64,000 bases of DNA from Apricaphanius iberus (taxonomy: Eukaryota > Chordata > Actinopteri > Cyprinodontiformes > Aphaniidae): NCBI GenBank assembly GCA_028564705.1, contig JAPXFQ010002715.1, positions 156,266-220,265 of the forward strand, read 5' to 3'. The notes beneath the pieces were generated by a model, which saw only the letters and a list, made by a program, of their open reading frames with translations, was not told the origin of the DNA and did not search any database. This document shows, in pieces, positions 40,301 through 49,300 of this stretch. Position numbers and translations under genes: made by a program. Numbering within the stretch: position 1 is the stretch's first letter; each line of letters begins with the position of its first letter.

Positions 40301-43300
40301 CTGTACTGTTGGCGACCCTCTGACCCCCTGTCCTGTTGGTGACCCCCTGTACTGTTGGCGACCCTCTGACCCCTTGTCCTGTTGGTGACCCCCTGTACTG
40401 TTGGTGACCCTCTGACCCCCTGTCCTGTTGGTGACCCTCTGTACTGTTGGCGACCCTCTGACCCTTTGTCCTGTTGGTGACCCCCTGTACTGTTGGGGAC
40501 CCTCTGTACTGTTGGTGACCCTCTGACCCCCTGTACTGTTGGTGACCCTCTGACCCTTTGTCCTGTTGGTGACCCCCTGTACTGTTGGTGACCCTCTGAC
40601 CCTTTGTCCTGTTGGTGACCCCCTGTACTGTTGGTGACCCTCTGACCCCCTGTCCTGTTGGTGACCCTCTGTACTGTTGGCGACCCTCTGACCCCCTGTC
40701 CTGTTGGGGACCCTCTGTACTGTTGGTGACCCTCTGACCCCCTGTCCTGTTGGTGACCCTCTGACCCCCTGTCCTGTTGGTGACCCTCTGACCCTTTGTC
40801 CTGTTGGTGACCCCATGTCCTGTTTGTGACCCTCTGACCCTTTGTCCTGTTGGTGATCCCCTGTCCTGTTGGTGACCCTCTGACCCTTTGTCCTGTTGGT
40901 GATCCCCTGTCCTGTTGGTGACCCCCTGTCCTGTTGGTGACCCTCTGACCTTTTGTCCTATTGTTGAAGGGAGACGACAGTGACTATGAGCTCCTGAGGC
41001 ACCAGCTGGCTGACTCGGACATTAAGGTAGAGTGCAGTCTGCTGCTGTGGAAGCTGGACATGGTAGTATGTGTGTGTGTGAGACGTTGTTCTCAGTGGGC
41101 CTTCCTTCCTCTTACAGGATGCTCAGATCATCAACTGGCTGCAGGAGTTTCGTGGCTGTATGACACAACTGACCAAGGACCATGAGCAGCTCATCTACAC
41201 GGTCCTAGTAAGAGAAGCTTTCCTTCACTGACTCTGCTCTGCTGTACATGTCCTCATGGAGTAGAACCAACAGCTGTCGTAGAAGGATCCCAGTTTACAG
41301 TCTGTCTTTTTTCTAGCAGAGGTCCTCAGGACCCACTGTCCTGTATGATTTACATGTTTCCCCACTCCGGCTCACCTGACTGCATCGCCTCCTCTACAAC
41401 CTGTTGATCAGCCATTAATCTGAGCAACAGCAGATAAAATAGCTAACACATGCAGGACAGTGGGCGGGGGGACCCTGAGTGTCCCTCAGAGAGACAGCAG
41501 CAGGGAGCTGACAGTCCAGCGCTCTGATTGGTGGCTGGAAGCATTGTTCTGCAGGCGTTAGCACGATGCCAGGATGGAGAGGCAGCAGCGACGTCACATA
41601 ACCAGGTGCTGAAAGACATCGGACACAGTGTGAAGCTCCCAGCTGGGCTGGAGGAGACAAAATCCTGGTAGAACGGAGCAGGTCCAGGACCAGATCCTGG
41701 TAGAGCGGAGCAGGTCCAGGGCCAGATCCTCCTGGTAGAACGGAGCAGGTCCAGGACCAGATCCTGGTAGAACGGAGCAGGTCCAGGACCAGATCCTGGT
41801 AGAACGGAGCAGGTCCAGGGCCAGATCCTCCTGGTAGAACGGAGCAGGTCCAGGACCAGATCCTGGTAGAACGGAGCAGGTCCAGGACCAGATCCTGGTA
41901 GAACGGAGCAGGTCCAGGACCAGATCCTGGTAGAACAGAGCAGGTCCAGGACCAGATCCTCATAGAACGGAGCAGGTCCAGGACCAGATCCTGGTAGAAC
42001 GGAGCAGGTCCAGGACCAGATCCTGGTAGAGCGGAGCAGGTCCAGGACCAGATCCTGGTAGAGCGGAGCAGGTCCAGGGCCAGATCCTCCTGGTAGAACG
42101 GAGCAGGTCCAGGACCAGATCCTCCTGGTAGAACGGAGCAGGTCCAGGACCAGATCCTCCTGGTAGAACGGAGCAGGTCCAGGACCAGATCCTCCTGGTA
42201 GAACGGAGCAGGTCCAGGACCAGATCCTGGTAGAGCGGAGCAGGTCCAGGACCAGATCCTACTGGTAGAACGGAGCAGGTCCAGGACCAGATCCTACTGG
42301 TAGAACGGAGCAGGTTCAGGACCAGATCCTGGTAGAGCGGAGCAGGTCCAGGACCAGATCCTGGTAGAGCGGAGCAGGTCCAGGACCAGATCCTACTGGT
42401 AGAACGGGTAGACCTCTTGTCCTTCCTTAACGTGGCTGTCTTCCTTCCAGAAACTTCCGTGGCTCGGTCGGAGCCAGGCTGTGGTGGAGGAGTTCATGGC
42501 CTTCCTGGGTAACCTGGTTTCGGCCCAGACTGTGTACCTGTGTGCCTGCCTCAAGATGGTGGTGTCCCACTTTACTCCCAGTAAGCTGCTCACTGCTGCC
42601 CCACATGGTGACGACATGCTATGGCTGCTCTTTAGGGCCAAACTTGTGTCTCTGTTTTGCAGAGAGGGTGACCATCTGTGAGGGAGGAGTTGATATTTCG
42701 GATTCAGAGGATGAGGAGGACAGTGAGTGATGTTTAGCTCATGGTTCCATCATGGTTGCCCATCATGTCAGACCAAGGTCAGAACCAGCTGTGTCTCCTC
42801 TGCTTTCAGCTGATCTACCCAGGAACTTTGGCCGCTGTCACCAGGCCCTGCAGCTCATCATCAGATACGTTCCCTCGTAGGTTCCTCCTCCTGGATGGGT
42901 TTCTAGCTGATGGGGTGTTGAGCAGCTAGCATTCCAGCTATAGAGGTTCTCTTTAACATCCTGACACCCCCCCCATCCTTCTCATTTTGTTAGGACAAGT
43001 CACTTTCTCATGCCCATCCTCCAGGACAGCTTCCCTTTCATCCAGAAGTCGTCCAGAACTCTGGTAGGAGCCTGATCTGGCCTGCTGCTGATGGGCTGCA
43101 TGAAGCTTCTGCTTGTGACGCTTTGTTGTGTTTCCAGGAGTGTTACGTCCACAACCTGCTGAAGTTAACGGTCTACATCCCCTCCATCCGTCGAGATGTG
43201 CTGGAGCTGATTGTTGGGAAGCTGCTCAGACTGGATGTGAGTGCTCCAGCTCTCAGTTTCTAGATTTACAGCCTGATCTTTGTGGACATATCTACTGTAC

Positions 43301-46300
43301 ATCTATAATAAATCATAGAGAGACTGTTGGTGCTAGGATCCACCATGATGTCTGCTGTGTTTCAGGTCAGTGCATCGCGGACAGACATCGAGGAGGCAGA
43401 GGAGAGGAGAGCCCAGAACCGCCCTGAGGACGGACTCTTTGACATGGTAACAATCTGCATCCTGATTGGAGGATTCACATTTCTGTTATCATACGGTTCA
43501 TACAACAGGAGACCGCTTAGCTTCCTAAGATGATCCAGGAGTGTTTTTTTTCTAGGATCAGGAGAGCTGGTTGAAGGGTAGACGTCACCAAGGAAGCCCA
43601 CAGAGAACCTCCAGCTATCACTTTGATTCATATCCCAATCAATATAGCAAAGTATTATGATCTAAAACCCGCCTCAGTTCATCCATATACTATTTAAGGA
43701 CACAAGCATACGCATACTTTTCAGAATTTTTTTCTTTTCATTTTGAAAGTTTGGACAATGCACTAATACAGTGGGGGGGGGAAGTATTTAGTCAGGCACT
43801 TATTGTGACTTCAGCATGAGAGGTCTGTAATTTTCATCATAGCTATACCTCATCTATGAAACAAAATGAGAAAAATCCAGAAAATCAGCTGGTCTGATTG
43901 TTGAAAAACTATATGCAAATTATGGTGGAAAATAAATATTTGGTTCATCCCAATAGTTATAAACTCTTTAATGGTAATGCCAGAGGTCAAAGGTCACCTG
44001 TAGGTCTCCTGCAGGTTTCCACTGTTGCTGCTATTTTGGCCCATTCCTCCATATTTTGGGACTTTCTATGGGGCTGAGATCTGCAGACCGGCTCGGCCAA
44101 TCAGGGACCTTGAAATGCTTCTTAGGAAGCCCCTCCTCCTTGGTTACCATGGCAATGTGCTTTGGATCATTGTCATGCTGAAAGACCCAGCCACGTTTCA
44201 TCTTCAATGCTCTCTCTGATGCCACCATACATGGCCCCATTCATTCTTCCTGGTCCCATAGCATGATGCTTCCACCCCCATGCTTCACAGTAGCTATGCT
44301 GTAGAGTTTTTACCAAAAAGTTCTACTTTGGTACCGTCTGATGTTCTCCCAATCCTCTCTTGGATCATCCAGATGCTCTCTGGTAAACCTGGACATGACC
44401 TGGCTTAAGCAGGGGGACACGTCTGGCACTGTTACTGATGGTAGCCTTTGTTACTTTGGTCCCAGCTCTCTGCAGGTCATTCACTAGGTCCCCCCGTGTG
44501 GTTCTGGGATTGTTTCTCACCGTTCACAGGGTGAGATCTTGGTGGAGCCCCAGATGGAGGGAGATTATCAGCGGTCTGGATGTCTTCCATTTTCTAATCA
44601 TTGGTTTCTTCCCACCAAGCTGCTTAAGCCTGGTGCAGCTCTACAATCATGTTCCTGGTGTCCTTTAACAGCTCTTTGGTCTGTAGCAGAGTTTGGATGG
44701 GACTGTTTGAGGTTGTGGACTGGTGTGTTTATACTGGTAATCAGTTCAAACAGGAGCCGTTAATACAGGTAACCAGTGGAGGACAGAGGAGCCTCTTACA
44801 GAAGAAGTTACAGAAATCTGGTTTGGTTGATGCTGATAAATATTTTATTTTTCCACCATAAATTGCAAATAAATTCTATAAAAATCAGACCAGGTGATTA
44901 GTCTGGATTTTTTCTCATCTAGTCTCTCTATGATGAACATTACAGACCTCTGTCATATTTTTAAATTGGATAATTGGTTCACTTGGTGGCTGACTGAATA
45001 CTTTTTGCCCCACTGTATCTATTATTGCTTTACTTTGTGTTGCTGTGTAACAGGGTTAACAACCTAATAGAGAACTGATTCATGTTTTCCATAAATGTCC
45101 TCAGTTGTTGGGTATTTTTCCAACCCTTTAACTAGTTTTTCTAATAAGTTATTAATCATTATATTTGTGTGATTATTACTACCAGTTTAATCACACATTA
45201 CAACCTTTAGTTTGTGATTGAATGGTTTGTTATTGTGATTCTGAGGGCATGATTAGAAAAAAAAATCCTCTCATCTCTTCTTCTTCTTCTTCCTGACTGA
45301 GTATTTTACCCTCCAGACAAAAACATCTGAGCCAATGAGACAGATCTGATTCCTGATGCTGGACTCACATTTCTCAGCTGTTACTTTCACTACACACTCA
45401 CTGACTGTGTGTGTGTGTGTGTGTCTCAGGATGAGGACATGTCTGCAGATGAGCCGCCCAGGACCAACATGATGGTGCACCCAGTGGCGGAGAGGTTGGA
45501 CAGCCTCATGGTGGTGCTTGTGGCTTACATCAGAGACGTCTGCCATGTTGATGGTACAGAGTGCTGCTGCCACTGTTCAACACACACACCTCTCCCAGAG
45601 TGTTGTACAGCCCTGCTGGACTGTCTGCTTGTCCTCCCTGTCCCTGAGTGGACCCAGATCAGCTGTCCTCTCTGCTCTGTGTCTTCCAGGGGCGTTTGAT
45701 GCTGAACGGACCAAAGAGCTCTACAGAGACCTGCTGAATGTGTTTGATAAACTCATTCTGCCCACACACGCTTCATGTCACGTCCAGTACACACTGTTCT
45801 ACCTCTGCAGCTTCAGACTGGTCAGTATACTGGGACAGCCAAGCTTCCAGACTGACCGCCTGTCCATCCCACGTTGAGGATTGGTGTTCTCTGCTCTGGT
45901 CCCAGGCGCTGGCGGAGGCCTTCCTGGATCACCTATGGAAGATCCTGCAGAACCCGGCGCAGCCCGCCATCCTGCGCCAGGCTGCAGCTGGATACATAGG
46001 AAGCTTCTTGGCCAGAGCCAAGTTTGTCCCAGTGCTGTGAGTAGACCAGCCGTTCGTTGGTTGGTTGGTTGGTTGGTTGGTTGGTTAGTTAGTTAGTGAC
46101 TAACTAATGGTGTCTGACTTTGTGTCCATCTGTCAGCACCGTCAGGGCCTGTCTGGACCTGCTGCTCACTTGGATCCATGGCTACATCGACAGCCAGGAC
46201 GCCAGCGGCAGACAGGTGTGCTGTGACATCAGCCTGCATGGTCCCTTCTACGCCGCCTGTCAGGCTGTCTTCTACACCCTGGTCTTCAGACACAGAGCCA

Positions 46301-49300
46301 TTCTGGAGCCCAACATGAAGAAAGGTAGAGTGTAGCCGACACGCTTCTGTCAGCTCCAGCTCCCAGCCAGCCAGCATGAGCGCTCTGTGTCTGTCTCAGG
46401 TTTGGAGTACCTGCAGAGCCTGAACCTGGAGCGGCTGGTCATGTGTCAGCTGAACCCTCTCAAAGTCTGCCTGCCTTCTGTCACCAACATGTTTGCAGCC
46501 ATCACCAGGTACACTCTGCATGCTCTGCTCTCTGTCTGCTCCACACATTACAGCCATAACCTGCAGCCTGTCTCTGCAGGCTGACACTGACCAGCACTAA
46601 GCAGTGCATCCCATAATATCTCTAGCTGTGTGTTCAGGGAGGTCCAGTACAGATGCATGTCAAACCTGTTGAGCTCCCCAGTCCTTTGCTGCTTGGTGTT
46701 GGTCAGGAACACAGAGGCTGAGGCTCTAATGTCAGCAACAGCTGAACATCTGTGATGTGGTTAAAAAGGTTGAGAAACAGAGGAGAGCTCAGCATCATCA
46801 TCCTCATCCTCCTAGCTGACACTGACGTCCTGCTGCTGTTGCAGGAAGTACCAGGTGGTGTTCTGCTACACCATCATAGAGAGGAACAACAGGCAGGTGC
46901 TTCCGGTGGTCCGCAGCTCTGCAGGAGGAGACAGGGTGACCACCAACACCAACCCTCTGGACAGCTTCTTCCCCTTTGACCCCTACCTGCTCAAACGGTA
47001 ACAGAATCTCTAATCCAGGGTGGATGTGTTTGTCCATGAACCGCCTGGAGCCACTCATCCTGATGTTCCCTGGCTCTACATTTTAGACAGTCTCTCCTGT
47101 TATGTCCCACAGTATTAAGGCTTCTGGTCTCTGGTCTCTGCTCCAGCAGCACGTTGCCATACATTCGGAACTTATTATCAAAAATACATGTCAAATATGT
47201 GTAGTTATTTAATCAAGCGTGTGCACACCTAGATAGTAACGCAGTATCAAAGGAGCAGCTCTGTGGTAGGACCACTGTTAAGCCCAGTTTAAGTTTCTCC
47301 GACCGCAAATTTGTACTCAGACGCAGATGTATTGACGGAGACGTTTGTTGTTTATAGTAGTCAGTTTTTTCCTATCTACTCACTTTTTGTTTTTTCCAAC
47401 GTTGCTCGACCAGGACAGCAGGGGGCGCTAAGTTTTCATGGCGTTTTCCTACACCACCTTGTGTTCAAAATCGTTAAAAGAACAGATTAGATAAATTATC
47501 CTTTCAATATAAAGCATGTAGTGGCCAGACGCTGTATTAACTACTGATTACAACGACTATAGAGCCACGTTCTGGTGAAGCGATCTATGGCTGTTACTGA
47601 AACTGACCAATCAGATGAATACGTTCCCCGTCGATGGATAGTTAAAAAATGAGCCTCTACTCCGTGCGTTCTTGCGTAGGGGATGGAGAGCCCTTGTGTT
47701 GACAGATAATGGCGTTGCGTCAATCCGTCTACGTTAAAACAGAGAAGCATAAACTAGACTTTATCCCTCAGCAGATGATCCTCCTCAGCCAGCTGGGTGA
47801 CTGTTTCACATTCAACGATCATTCATCCATCGGTGTGAATATGAGAATGCATGAATAGTGGAATTATACAGCACTTTGAGTGTCCTGAAGAGCACTATAT
47901 AGATGCCATCTATTATTATTATTATTATTAAGGGAAAAAATCTTGTAATAAGTGGTTGTTGTGGATGTGATGCTGTGGGGAGGAAGATCTCCAGTAGCAG
48001 TGAGTATTGCATTATTCTGAAGAGGCCTCTGACTGAAGACTGTTGCTGTATGACAGCCTGATGACAATCATTACCACCCTCAAGCCCACTTTATACTACT
48101 GTGTTTGACAGAGACTGATAGATGCAACACCAGGGCTGGGCGGTATACTGAAAATGTACCGATACCGAAATTTATGACTGTTACCGACCGTCATTTTGCC
48201 TGTGCCGGGAAATTTGGTGCGTTAAAAAAAAATGAAAAGATGTTTTAGTTTAGTGGTGCTAAACTAAACTGTTTGCTGCTTGAAGCCGCCTCCTGTTCCC
48301 ACCTGCGCTCCTATGTAAAATATTTTCTGTGTAAAATAAACGACTGCACACTAAAATCACTGATTTCACTCTGACCCCGTCCCTTCCTCACCTCATCTGG
48401 TCTGTGTGATCACTTCTAAGTTTAAATACAGAAAGGACTGGGAATCAAACCCTGAATTAAAAGGCTGTTTGAAGCCGTTCAATAGCAAGAAGCCATATTT
48501 TAATTCATTGTTAATATACAGCGATGTTAATTTTAGCTTATATCGCCCAGCCCTATGCAGCGCCATTATTCGTGGACACAAGTAGAGCCCAGTATTCTAA
48601 CTATCCGTCTCCATCAACGTAGAGCGTCTGCCTGTGATTGGTCAGCTCAACAACACCCAGATTTCGCTTCACCAGAACGGGGCGCTATAGTCGCTGTAAT
48701 CAGTAGTTAATGCAGCGTTTGGTTACTATATGCTTTATATTGAAAGGATAATTTATATAATCTGGTCTGTAGGTGATTTTGAACATGATGAGGTGTAGGA
48801 AAACAACAAAAAGGCTGCTGTGTTTGTTTGCTGGCGTTACTAGAGGATTCTATAAGCCGCACTTCTGGTAAAAAGCTCTACAGCTTAATCTGAACTTATT
48901 TTTGTTCGTCCATTGGTCCTTTTCGGAGAATGCGTTCACAGGCTGAAGAAAATAAAGTCTAGTTAACCAGAAACCGCGCTACAACAGTAGGCAGTATAAA
49001 GTAGGCTTAAAAGCTCAGCATCCAGGCTGCAGAGACAATATGCTACAGTAACATGTCCTGGATGACCCTAGCTCTGCTGGTCCTCTTTAAGCCTAGTTTA
49101 TGGTTCTCCGTCCGCAAATTTGCACTCAGAAGCAGACGTATTGACGGAGACGTTTGTCGTTTATGGTTCTCCATTTTTTTCCTCTCCATTGTTTTTTCAG
49201 CGTTGCTCGACTAGGGCAGCAGAGGTGCTAACTTTTCATGGCATCTCTGCCTACTATCACAGCGTTGTTTCAGTTTTTTTCTAGGCTTGTGAACACATTT

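Noticed and set aside
38645..40816. 723-codon and 239-codon minus-strand open frames with [12 protein letters not shown] repeats
   Set aside because: They lie wholly in the tandem repeat, several frames are open at once, the unit length is not a multiple of 3, and no promoter or gene structure is present. A composition artefact.
41415..41963. 182-codon minus-strand frame with repeated SWTCSVLPG units
   Set aside because: Produced by the intron 3 minisatellite and flanking intron sequence; no gene features.
38116..42410. Regular repeats resembling a CRISPR array
   Set aside because: Units are directly contiguous with no unique spacers, the genome is eukaryotic, and no cas genes exist. They are minisatellites.
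43769..45015. Possible alternative rrn3 exons within intron 9 (frames 44438-44861)
   Set aside because: These plus-strand frames are complements of the Tc1 transposase and TIR region; the exon 9-exon 10 phases already match without them.
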